Shown here: piece after piece, positions 35,489-43,887 of the stretch
How positions within the stretch are numbered: position 1 is the first letter of the stretch
Layout of the letters: each line of letters begins with the position of its first letter
Source of the DNA: Ignavibacteriota bacterium
GTDB taxonomy: Bacteria > Bacteroidota > Ignavibacteria > UBA10030
DNA: 64,000 nucleotides
Direction: 5' to 3'
Assembly (NCBI GenBank): GCA_003170475.1
Contig: PMZI01000023.1
Coordinates: forward strand, 404,457-468,456
Notes under the pieces: generated by a model
Told to the model about the DNA's origin: nothing
Database searches by the model: none
What the model saw: only the letters and a program-made list of their open reading frames with translations
Position numbers and translations under genes: made by a program

Positions 35489-36460
35489 CTAAACTCTTCG
35501 TAACATTTTGTCCATCACCCAGTTGGTCATTGCACCGGTTTTCCCGGTGCTTGGACTCTCACCAATCCCCAGAAGTTCATCCACGATATTCTGAATGAGC
35601 GGCTGCTGAACATGCTCGGGATGAGGGATATCGAATCGTTGGACACTCCCGTCTCTCTCCAGCGTGATCGGCAATTCCAGAAACGTCGAATACGAAATCT
35701 TTCCTCGAGAACCGATAATCTCCGTAGAATCCAGATTCTCATCCGCACTAAAACTCCACAAGCCAACTCCATGAGCTCCGTTTTCAAAAGTGAACGCCGC
35801 ACTCACGATATCTTCTGCTGCGTACAACTTTCCCTGATTTGAAGAAAAACCAACTGCTGCTCCAATGGGACCCAACAAGTACTGGAGAAGATCAATCATA
35901 TGAGAGCCGAGATCGAAAAAATACCCGCCTCCAGCGATCGTTGGATCAACCCGCCATTGCTTGAGGCCTTTCTGATCGCTTTCTGAGGGCTTCTGGTACA
36001 GGCGAAGATTCACGCCGCGGATGTCTCCGATCTGACCTTCGTCGAGGAGTGATTTGAGCTTCAAGAAGCGGGGCAGCGCCCTCCGATAATAGGCAGTGAA
36101 AAGCGGAACCTTCGCCTCTTCGCAAACCTGAATGATCTCCTGGCACTCGGAGTAATTGAGCGCCATGGGCTTCTCAACGTACACCGGCTTGCCCGCACGA
36201 GCGACTGCAATCGCATACTCTTTATGCGATGAAGGGGGCGTGGCAATGTAAACGGCATCGACATCTTTGTCATGAATCAGTGACTCGGCATCGTCGTACC
36301 ATCTCGGCACGCCATGACGCTGAGCATACTCTTCCGCGAGTTTCCCGTTTCGGCGCATGACGGCGACGAGTTCCGAGCCGCGGGCTTTCTGAAACCCCGG
36401 CCCACTCTTCACCTCGGTGACATTTCCACATCCGATGATACCCCAGCGAATAGTCTTCAT
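35489..36460 (-). CDS. Gfo/Idh/MocA-family oxidoreductase
   Basis: 323 residues: Rossmann start RWGIIGCGNVTEV, the family motif YVEKPMALN with the catalytic lysine, and a beta-sheet C-terminal domain with GGGYFFDLGSHMIDLL. Such enzymes oxidise or reduce sugars and cyclitols with NAD(P). The substrate is unknown. It follows the YiaK-like gene after 61 bases on the same strand and probably shares its transcript. Confidence 0.82.
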   Translation of the reverse strand: MKTIRWGIIGCGNVTEVKSGPGFQKARGSELVAVMRRNGKLAEEYAQRHGVPRWYDDAESLIHDKDVDAVYIATPPSSHKEYAIAVARAGKPVYVEKPMALNYSECQEIIQVCEEAKVPLFTAYYRRALPRFLKLKSLLDEGQIGDIRGVNLRLYQKPSESDQKGLKQWRVDPTIAGGGYFFDLGSHMIDLLQYLLGPIGAAVGFSSNQGKLYAAEDIVSAAFTFENGAHGVGLWSFSADENLDSTEIIGSRGKISYSTFLELPITLERDGSVQRFDIPHPEHVQQPLIQNIVDELLGIGESPSTGKTGAMTNWVMDKMLRRV

Positions 36461-36521
36461 GGTGCTTGCCCCGCAAACGATGAACTAGGAACTGAAAACT
36501 GAAAACCCCTGGTGCTTCAGA

Positions 36522-37532
36522 TTATAGTTTCTGAACTTCTTCCCAAACCGATCGGTCGACAGGAATGCCTTTTTTCAGATTTTCGCTTCTTGTGTGCAGA
36601 ACCCGTTCTCCGGGATAGAGGATCTTCCTCGTTTCATCCGCTGCAAGAGATTTGTGAAGATCTTCGATAATATCATTCACCGATTCCTGAATCGTGAGAT
36701 TATTCCTGAGCTGAGAAATGTCGATTGCAATGAAGACTTGCGATACTGCGGATTCCGCTTGCTGCTGACTGATCTGTGAGGTTGACAATCCACCGGAGAG
36801 GATCACTGCCAGCACATCCAGAAGCAAAGCAAGTCCAGAACCTTTCCAGTAACCGACCGGCAGCAGGCGCCTTGATTCCAGGATTTCCGATGGATCTGTC
36901 GTTAACACTCCGGCTCTATCATATCCCCCCGGCAGCGGTAGAGGCATCGACTTGATCTGATACGATTCCACAGACCCATAGGAGAATTGCGACATCGCCA
37001 TATCAAGCACAATGGCTTCGTCCTTGAAGGGTACTCCGAGCACGAGGGGGTTGTTCCCCAAACGACAATCCACTGCTCCCCAGGCGGGCATATTCGATGT
37101 GGTATTCGTCCACCCGATGAAGACGAAGCCGGCCTTGGCTGCCCTCCATGCATAATGACCACCTCTCATCCAATGATTGGTGTTAAAGAGGGCAACACAG
37201 CCAATTCCGCATTCTTTTGCAAGATCCATCGCCCTGTCTGTTGCGAACAGTGCGTTCAACGGTCCCGGACCCAAACACCCGTCCCATTGTTCGATCGCAC
37301 CAGCACGATGCCGTATCTCAGGCTTGGCGTTTACGCGAATGTATCCGTCTCGGACATATTGAACAAACCGCGGGAAGCGATTGATTCCATGCGACGAGAC
37401 TCCATCCAGAGTGTTTTCGGCGAAGAGCCGCGCACAACGACTCCTTGCCTCGGACTCGAAACCAAGGACGTCCAAGATTCTGGAGAATTCACTCTCCAGT
37501 TGATCAACAGGAATTCGAAGTACCTCCGCCAC
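36522..37532 (-). CDS. yiaK: YiaK-like 2,3-diketo-L-gulonate reductase (Ldh2 family)
   Basis: 336 residues, close to the 332 of E. coli YiaK. Blocks match in order: SGVYSHGVNRFPRF-type GVSSHGINRFPRF, GAIEQWDG, NHWMRGGHYAW, WGAVDCRLGNNPL, MSQFSYG and GYWKGSGLALLLD. YiaK reduces 2,3-diketo-L-gulonate to 3-dehydro-L-gulonate. The start is set at GTG 37532, which has AAGGAAGG about eight bases upstream and lines up with the family N-terminus; ATGs at 37586 and 37610 would add a poor extension. In a uronate locus it may act on a related keto-acid. Confidence 0.78.
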   Translation of the reverse strand: MAEVLRIPVDQLESEFSRILDVLGFESEARSRCARLFAENTLDGVSSHGINRFPRFVQYVRDGYIRVNAKPEIRHRAGAIEQWDGCLGPGPLNALFATDRAMDLAKECGIGCVALFNTNHWMRGGHYAWRAAKAGFVFIGWTNTTSNMPAWGAVDCRLGNNPLVLGVPFKDEAIVLDMAMSQFSYGSVESYQIKSMPLPLPGGYDRAGVLTTDPSEILESRRLLPVGYWKGSGLALLLDVLAVILSGGLSTSQISQQQAESAVSQVFIAIDISQLRNNLTIQESVNDIIEDLHKSLAADETRKILYPGERVLHTRSENLKKGIPVDRSVWEEVQKL

Positions 37533-38178
37533 AATTCTGCCCTTCCTTTCCAGTTCTTCATTGCTGACAGCCAACGACGAAAACATACGCCAGCGTTTCC
37601 AGAAAATCAACCTGGAGCGCCCACCAGCTGTGCAAAGTCAGCCAATTGCACCAGAACACAGGCCTGGTGTATGAGTCTGTCGATCAGCTCTTTAACGGTT
37701 CATTTGATCGTCTGCGCATCTTTCGAATGCCTCCGTTGTCTCAATCGATACGTACTTCTTGTGATCGCGAACCAACTCGTTTTTTCAAATCGTATCTCAA
37801 CAAGAACTCTACGGTCGTCTCAAAGACCTTTCTCCTCGTAGAGAGCATGCGTACTCTGGACTGCACGGACTGAAAAGATAATTCTCAATCACTATTGATG
37901 CACGATGTCGTTTTCCTCCATGCCATGTATTTGCCTTTTCGTCGTTCATCTTGCAACACGTTCGGTGTGGGAGTAATAAAATGATCACAAAAGCGCGGAG
38001 GGGTTGTAGAAAAAACCATGACAGAGTTTGTCTTCAGAATATTGAGATTTTGGCAGTTCTCAATTCTTGGAATTTAGACAGGCGGTCTGAAGTCGTGGAT
38101 TCGAGCATTGCAAGATCAGAGACGTTTCTAAAACTGAGAATGAGGTCGTGTCTGATCGCAAAAAAAGAACCTGAGCCC
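37533..38178. other. Long divergent intergenic region, no gene seen
   Basis: About 650 bases between the minus-strand YiaK-like gene and the promoter of the first TonB receptor. Short open frames exist on both strands but lack ribosome-binding sites and recognisable protein features. It must contain the promoter of the minus-strand pair, which I could not place with confidence. Confidence 0.5.
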
Positions 38179-38241
38179 TTGACAAAGAGCCTTCTTTTGC
38201 CAAAGTTACGTTGCACCGTAAGCGATAAAGTAACCGATTCC
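38179..38241 (+). promoter_or_regulatory. Promoter and LacI-type operator of TonB receptor 1
   Basis: TTGACA at 38179-38184 and CAAAGT at 38201-38206 (spacer 16) are followed after 24 bases by GTAACCGATTCC (38230-38241), a good match to the LacI/GalR consensus GTAAnCGnTTnC. It is preceded by AGCGATAAA. The same arrangement recurs at 43646 and 50199. The start codon is 124 bases downstream. Confidence 0.72.
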
Positions 38242-38365
38242 GCGAGGGCGTTGTTCCGAGTTGTGCTCTCTGACCCAATCCTTCAAGACGAAGATCATCC
38301 AAGAGGCCCTAACGAAAACGGGTGGCAACTGTGCCGCCGCCACATCACTCTGAACTGGAGTTTCT

Positions 38366-41300
38366 ATGAAATCTTTTCTCTCACTCGCGATTCTCTGCGT
38401 CCTGACTCTCGCGATTTCCGCGAGCGCCTTCGGCCAAGGCACGTTGACCGGAGTTGTGACCGATTCTCTCACTCATGAAAAACTTGTTGGTGTCAACGTT
38501 GTTTTGCTTGGTACGGGTATCGGTAACGCAACGAACATCGAAGGTGAATACAAGATCACGAGCATTCCGTTGAAAATGTACGAAGTACGCGTCTCGTGTA
38601 TCGGATATGAAGTGAAGACGAGAAGGGTGGATTTCTCGAAGACCACAGATCAGCGATTGAACTTCCAATTGAATCAAACCGTCATTCAGGGCCAGGAAGT
38701 TGTCATCACCGGTCAGATGCGGGGTCAGGTAGCTGCGGTCAATCAGCAGGTCTCTTCCAAGACCATTGTCAATGTTGTTTCGGAGGAGCGGATTAAAGAG
38801 CTCCCCGACGCCAATGCGGCAGAGGCAATAGGTCGACTTCCAGGCGTTGCGTTGCAGCGTTCCGGCGGTGAGGCAAACAAGATCGTTCTTCGTGGAATGA
38901 GCAGTGAATTCGGAAGTGTTTCTGTCGATGGCGTTAGGATCCCGCCGACCGATGCCGATTCCAGAGGTGTGGATCTTAGCATGGTCTCTCAAGGATCATT
39001 GGCCGGCATCGAGTTGTTCAAGGCACTCACGTCGGACAAAGATGCAGATGCAATAGCCGGTACTGTCAATCTCGTCACAAAGAATGCACCCTCCGAGCGA
39101 ACAATCCAGGTGGATACCAAAGGCGCATATAATAAACTGAACAAGACCGCAAAACAGTATGATCTTGCCGTGAAGTACGGCGAACGTTTTTTTGACAATC
39201 TGCTTGGGGTCCAGATATCGGGCAACCTTGAACAGAGAGACCGAAGCAGTGAGAATGTTGGAATCGATTATGATTTGAACTACGATTCAAAGTTCACCGA
39301 TTACATTATTACGGATCTCACACTGCAATATGTCGATGAAGTGAGAAAAAGAGGCGGGGGAAGCATACTCCTCGATATCAACACGCCGGATAACGGCACG
39401 ATTAAGTTCAGCAATGTGTACAGTAGTACGAGCAGGAACTACATTACCTATAGCAGAAACTATCCGCAAACTGCAGTGTATGGACCTGTGTACTCGGACA
39501 GGGATCAGGAACAGAACATCAACACCTTTAATAGTTCACTCCATGGGAAGAATTACATATTTGGTCTGACGGCCGATTGGGGCCTGTCCTTTGCTCAATC
39601 GCGATCGCAGTACCCGTACGACTATTATATAGACTTCTTTGAGCCATCCAGCAACCTCGTCTCGGGTATGAAAGCTATTCCGCAATCGAATCTCAAAGGA
39701 CCGCCGGAATCGTACATCGACTATGCATACAATAATTTCAGTGCGGCATTCCTCGATTGGTCTTATTACCGCGCTCAGAACAACAGCGACAAAGAGAAGA
39801 CTGCGTATCTTGATCTCACGAAGAACTACACGTTCGGGAGTATGTTCTTTGGTGAATTGAAAGTGGGGGGGAAGTACCGACAGAAAGACAGAAACAAAGA
39901 CCAAAGCCAGTTGACTTCGAATCATGAAATTTTTGGTTTTGATTCCGATCAACGATTACCCGATGGAACTATTGGCCCCAAAAATTTCGCCGGAAGTCAA
40001 TTCCCACTACCATCAGCACCCGGCGCATACCCATCCGGAAAGATACTTCTTACGTATTTTCTTGATCCTAGCCCGCCGGAGAGGAGTCTCTACGACAAGT
40101 ACCGGCTCTATCCAATGATCACCAATGATGCAATTCGCTCATGGTGGGACATCAACCAGAGCGGTACGAGCGGATCAGTTTCAGAATATGTCGTCGATGG
40201 TCAGGCTGCGGCTGGTTCCTATGGCGTCGTAGAGCGGGTTTCGGCCGGGTATCTCATGAATACGCTGAACATCGGACAGGACGTCACCTTCATAGCCGGT
40301 GTTCGTGTTGAAAGTGAGAACAACGACTACACGTCAAGATTTTCACCGATACCGCTCTCTGGTTATCCTGCCGTAGGAGGTGTTTTGAAGGACACGTCCG
40401 CAAAGTATTCCGAGGTCGAATGGCTCCCGAACGTCCAACTGGCACTTAAACCTTTTGATTTTATGAATGTGCGTTTGGCTGCCTATCAAGCGCTCGCCAG
40501 GCCCGATTTCAATTACAGGTTGACGGAGGTTGTCGCAAGAAACTCCGCTACGGCGCTTCCGCGTGGAGTTCCGGCAGAATATGGAACGGCTGTCTATTAC
40601 GGAAATCCAAATCTGACTGCAGGAAAGGCGTGGAATTTTGAAGTCAACGCTTCATTCTTCAGTAACACCATTGGCCTGTTCAGCCTTTCGGCGTACTACA
40701 AGAACATTGATAACATGTATCATCTTGCCAACTTCATCCTGGTCGAAGGACCTCTGACGGCCAATGGACAGAAATATCTCGACGACAACAGCATCAATTG
40801 GAAGAATCCTTTTAATTCCAATAGCACGTCCTATTATATTTCCTATCCGTATAACTCCTCGAAGCCGACAAAGATTTGGGGATTTGAAATTGAGCACCAG
40901 GCCAACCTCGGGTTCCTACCGGGCCTGCTCAAGAATATCGTTCTGTCGTACAATGTGTCCATCGTCCGATCTGAAACCTATATCAAGTCCTATGCGATGA
41001 CCGACTCGATTTGGGTTGTCACGCATTCCCGATTCGGCGACCAAACGAATCTCTACTTAACACCAGAGTACTTCGAACTCAAACAAAAAATGGAGGGGCA
41101 ACCAGAACTATACGGCAACGTAGCGCTTGGGTATGACATTGGTGGTTTTTCAGCGCGACTCTCTCTCTTTTTCCAGAGTGAGTATACCTCGGCTTACTCC
41201 GCTGACGGGAAAAATGACATCGTAACCAACAAACTGACAAGATTGGATTTAGCGCTCAAACAACAGATCACCAGCAACTTGGCCATCATGGTCAATGTGA

Positions 41301-41422
41301 ATAACCTGACAAACGCTGATGAGAGCACTGCATATAAGAGCAGAGTCGCAGGATGGAAGCTTCAGAATTCAAGTACAAACTACGGTATGACAGCTGATGC
41401 AGCAGTACGTCTCACGTTCTAA
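38366..41422 (+). CDS. TonB-dependent outer-membrane receptor, copy 1
   Basis: 1018 residues: signal peptide (about 1-23), carboxypeptidase-regulatory-like domain (about 24-110, GVVTDSLTHEKLVGVNVVL), plug domain (about 125-250, with ELPDANAAEAIGRLPGV and IVLRGM), and a large beta-barrel ending in the C-terminal aromatic VRLTF. It should import oligosaccharides through the outer membrane using TonB energy. The size and regulatory domain recall SusC, but no SusD partner is adjacent; the downstream gene is a secreted beta-helix protein. Together with the pectinases around it, pectin fragments are the likely ligand. GGAG precedes the ATG. Confidence 0.9.
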   Translation: MKSFLSLAILCVLTLAISASAFGQGTLTGVVTDSLTHEKLVGVNVVLLGTGIGNATNIEGEYKITSIPLKMYEVRVSCIGYEVKTRRVDFSKTTDQRLNFQLNQTVIQGQEVVITGQMRGQVAAVNQQVSSKTIVNVVSEERIKELPDANAAEAIGRLPGVALQRSGGEANKIVLRGMSSEFGSVSVDGVRIPPTDADSRGVDLSMVSQGSLAGIELFKALTSDKDADAIAGTVNLVTKNAPSERTIQVDTKGAYNKLNKTAKQYDLAVKYGERFFDNLLGVQISGNLEQRDRSSENVGIDYDLNYDSKFTDYIITDLTLQYVDEVRKRGGGSILLDINTPDNGTIKFSNVYSSTSRNYITYSRNYPQTAVYGPVYSDRDQEQNINTFNSSLHGKNYIFGLTADWGLSFAQSRSQYPYDYYIDFFEPSSNLVSGMKAIPQSNLKGPPESYIDYAYNNFSAAFLDWSYYRAQNNSDKEKTAYLDLTKNYTFGSMFFGELKVGGKYRQKDRNKDQSQLTSNHEIFGFDSDQRLPDGTIGPKNFAGSQFPLPSAPGAYPSGKILLTYFLDPSPPERSLYDKYRLYPMITNDAIRSWWDINQSGTSGSVSEYVVDGQAAAGSYGVVERVSAGYLMNTLNIGQDVTFIAGVRVESENNDYTSRFSPIPLSGYPAVGGVLKDTSAKYSEVEWLPNVQLALKPFDFMNVRLAAYQALARPDFNYRLTEVVARNSATALPRGVPAEYGTAVYYGNPNLTAGKAWNFEVNASFFSNTIGLFSLSAYYKNIDNMYHLANFILVEGPLTANGQKYLDDNSINWKNPFNSNSTSYYISYPYNSSKPTKIWGFEIEHQANLGFLPGLLKNIVLSYNVSIVRSETYIKSYAMTDSIWVVTHSRFGDQTNLYLTPEYFELKQKMEGQPELYGNVALGYDIGGFSARLSLFFQSEYTSAYSADGKNDIVTNKLTRLDLALKQQITSNLAIMVNVNNLTNADESTAYKSRVAGWKLQNSSTNYGMTADAAVRLTF

Positions 41423-41459
41423 GAGAATCATTCATTCATTTTTTCGGGAGGGCTTCGCA

Positions 41460-43076
41460 ATGAAACACCTATGGTACTGTGTTGTTATTCTAGTATTGTG
41501 GGCGGCTTCCGTTTTCGGTCAGGATTTGACTGTTCCGACGCTCAAAGCTTCGGGCAAATACCTGAACGAGTTCATCGCCGCCGATTCGGCAGTAGCCAAG
41601 ACAGGAACTCGAACGTATATCCTGCAACGTGACAGTATTTATTATGTGAACGCGGTCATCAGAAACATCGGCTGGACGTTGCGAATCAAAGCCGGAACCA
41701 AAGGATACTACAAACCCACCATTTTCCTCAGCACGCCGACCGGGTCAGCGCAAAATCCGGAAGAAATGTTTAACGTCAACGGGGACATCTACCTGCAAAA
41801 CATCCTCGTAGGTGGGTATAATGAACTCACGCCGGCCTTTATCAGCGCCATAAACTCCGCACTCATCTGGACGGCTGTCGAGAACTGCACCATCGCCGTT
41901 GACAGCTGCATCTTCACGAATGTCGGTCAGGCAGCGATACGTACGGTGAGTGCACCTCGAGTCGTCAAAGTCACCAACTGCGTTTTCGCCAACATGGGAT
42001 ATGGCGGAAATTATGATCCGGGAAATGGCAGACCCATTGATTTGAGAAACGGCTCGTGCGATTCATTGGTCGTCGTGAACAACACATTTGTGAACAACAT
42101 CGACCGTGTTATCCGCCACTATGCCAGCACTGCTGCCATAAAGTACTTCATGTTTGACCATAATACGGTTATCAACAACTACGCTTTTCACGGCATGTTT
42201 GCCTTTGGCATCATGGGTGACAAAGGCATCATCACGAACAACTTGTTTGTCAATCCCTTTACCCTGGGAGTCGATACCGATGCCGTGCGTCAGGCGGAGT
42301 TTATTGACAGCGGTGAAAAAGATCGTTTTGGACAGCCAAGGATGACATGGATCAATTCCGTGCCGAACACCACAACACAGTGGACCATAAGAAACAACTA
42401 CTACACTGTCTCAACCGTTGAACAGAACTGGTACACGAGGAACACAGCTGCCGGTGTGACCGGCGAAGGTACACCGCTGACATGGCACATCAACAGCAAG
42501 ATCGCAGATTCCGTCAATGCGTTCAAGAAGGTAAGTGTTACGCTGACGAATTCTCCCGAGATCGGAACCGCCTTTATGGATTGGTACCGATCTCCCACCG
42601 GTGCGAACAAAACAAAGGTGTTCTCATCGTGGAAAATGGCAAATGATATCAATCGGGTAAGTTTTGTCTATCTGACGGATTCACTCAACTGCAAGTACCC
42701 GACGAGCGCGAGTATTTATACCGCAGCTGATGGCGGCAAGCCTGTTGGCGCTCTCACATGGTGGAACATGGCACTGACAGCCGTGGAAAAGGTCGGGAAC
42801 CAAGGCGTGCCCGAAACGTTCACGCTCAATCAGAACTACCCGAATCCGTTTAACCCCTCAACGACGCTGCAGTACACGATCTCCAAGAGCAGCCATGTTG
42901 TCCTTGAGGTGTTCAACGTGCTCGGTCAGTCAGTTGCACGGCTCGTCGATGAACCGTTGGCAACCGGAACATACAAGACGACCTTCAATGCATCGAGTTT
43001 GAGCTCCGGCGTATATCTGTACAGATTGACGGCTGGTGACTATGTCCAGACGCTCAAGATGGTTTTGATGAAGTAA
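41460..43076 (+). CDS. Secreted beta-helix T9SS protein, copy 1
   Basis: 538 residues. Signal peptide (about 1-21, ending VFGQ). The middle (about 90-400) has the repeating short-strand pattern with Asn and Val ladders of a right-handed parallel beta-helix (ENCTIAVDSCIFTNVG, KVTNCVFANMGYGG, VVNNTFVNNIDRVI, NNLFVNPF). The C-terminus from about residue 455 is a T9SS sorting domain (NQNYPNPFNPST). It resembles the DUF5123/DUF4957-type proteins of pectin loci, which may be lyases or binding proteins; I see no certain catalytic site. It lies 37 bases behind the receptor gene and is followed by a terminator. Confidence 0.78.
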   Translation: MKHLWYCVVILVLWAASVFGQDLTVPTLKASGKYLNEFIAADSAVAKTGTRTYILQRDSIYYVNAVIRNIGWTLRIKAGTKGYYKPTIFLSTPTGSAQNPEEMFNVNGDIYLQNILVGGYNELTPAFISAINSALIWTAVENCTIAVDSCIFTNVGQAAIRTVSAPRVVKVTNCVFANMGYGGNYDPGNGRPIDLRNGSCDSLVVVNNTFVNNIDRVIRHYASTAAIKYFMFDHNTVINNYAFHGMFAFGIMGDKGIITNNLFVNPFTLGVDTDAVRQAEFIDSGEKDRFGQPRMTWINSVPNTTTQWTIRNNYYTVSTVEQNWYTRNTAAGVTGEGTPLTWHINSKIADSVNAFKKVSVTLTNSPEIGTAFMDWYRSPTGANKTKVFSSWKMANDINRVSFVYLTDSLNCKYPTSASIYTAADGGKPVGALTWWNMALTAVEKVGNQGVPETFTLNQNYPNPFNPSTTLQYTISKSSHVVLEVFNVLGQSVARLVDEPLATGTYKTTFNASSLSSGVYLYRLTAGDYVQTLKMVLMK

Positions 43077-43091
43077 CGTGTGGCCTTTCGA

Positions 43092-43129
43092 GGGGCTGGA
43101 CGAAACCGTCCAGCCCCTTTTTTATTTTT
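43092..43129 (+). terminator. Rho-independent terminator after receptor unit 1
   Basis: An 11-bp perfect stem (GGGGCTGGACG, 43092-43102, with its complement at 43107-43117), a four-base loop, then TTTTTTATTTTT. It is the clearest intrinsic terminator in the window and ends the first receptor/beta-helix unit. Confidence 0.92.
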
Positions 43130-43645
43130 GTCCAGTCTGTCCGTGTCCGAGAGAATATGAAAACAGAAGTCAGAGATGTCGTAAGAAGGGATCCTCGTCA
43201 GAAGTTGTCGGCACAGATTCTCTTCATCATCTCACGTTTGCTTTTGACGCTTTGATTCTTGATCAGGGTGATCCCCAAACCAGGTCGTCCAACCTACCCC
43301 TGCATGCGGGCCGCTGTGCCGATCATGTCCGGCTTCTTCGTGTGTATGTTGGGGATTCCGACGACAGCTCTTGTATTTGGGAGATCGTCGAAGATGTTTT
43401 TGAAAGCACGATATTTCACAGCCGCTGCCTTGATCCTCGTTGGTGTCACGCCAGGGATTGTCTCGTACGCGGAAGAGGCACCTCGTGCGTATGTAAACTC
43501 GAAGTCAGTGCTGGCCCGAACCAATAAGTTCTGAGCTCCCAGAGTTAGAGAAGCCACCGTTTTTACAGCGCGGAATGATGGTACCGGCATTTGCATATAT
43601 GGGAAGACGGGCAGTTTTTTCCATTCTTTTTCGACTCGAAACCCC
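43130..43645. other. Intergenic region with an orphan reading frame of doubtful status
   Basis: About 515 bases between a terminator and the next promoter. A 91-codon plus-strand frame (43259-43534) has a hydrophobic segment and a frame on the opposite strand is also open, but neither has a good ribosome-binding site or a family I recognise. It could be the remnant of a gene left by the tandem duplication, or simply non-coding. Confidence 0.35.
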
Positions 43646-43709
43646 TTGACAAAAGAGCTTTGTTTGATTAAAGTTGTAGCACGCCGTGAGCGGTAAAGTA
43701 AACGATTAA
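43646..43709 (+). promoter_or_regulatory. Promoter and LacI-type operator of TonB receptor 2
   Basis: TTGACA at 43646-43651, a 17-base spacer, TAAAGT at 43669-43674, then after exactly 24 bases GTAAACGATTAA (43698-43709), preceded by AGCGGTAAA. The spacer (AAAGAGCTTTGTTTGAT) also resembles those of the two sister promoters. The start codon is 178 bases downstream. Confidence 0.75.
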
Positions 43710-43887
43710 GCTGATTATGGCGTTGGCCTGAGTCGTTCTGGTGCCGTTCGTCTTCCTTGCCGTAGAAACCTTGATGGAAATTTTGCGAAGGAATTTTGCT
43801 CAAGACGAGATTCCTCTGAAGAAACACATCCGCTGTGATCGCGCCATGTCCATGATTGAACAAAATCTATTTTGAAGAGGGATCTCC

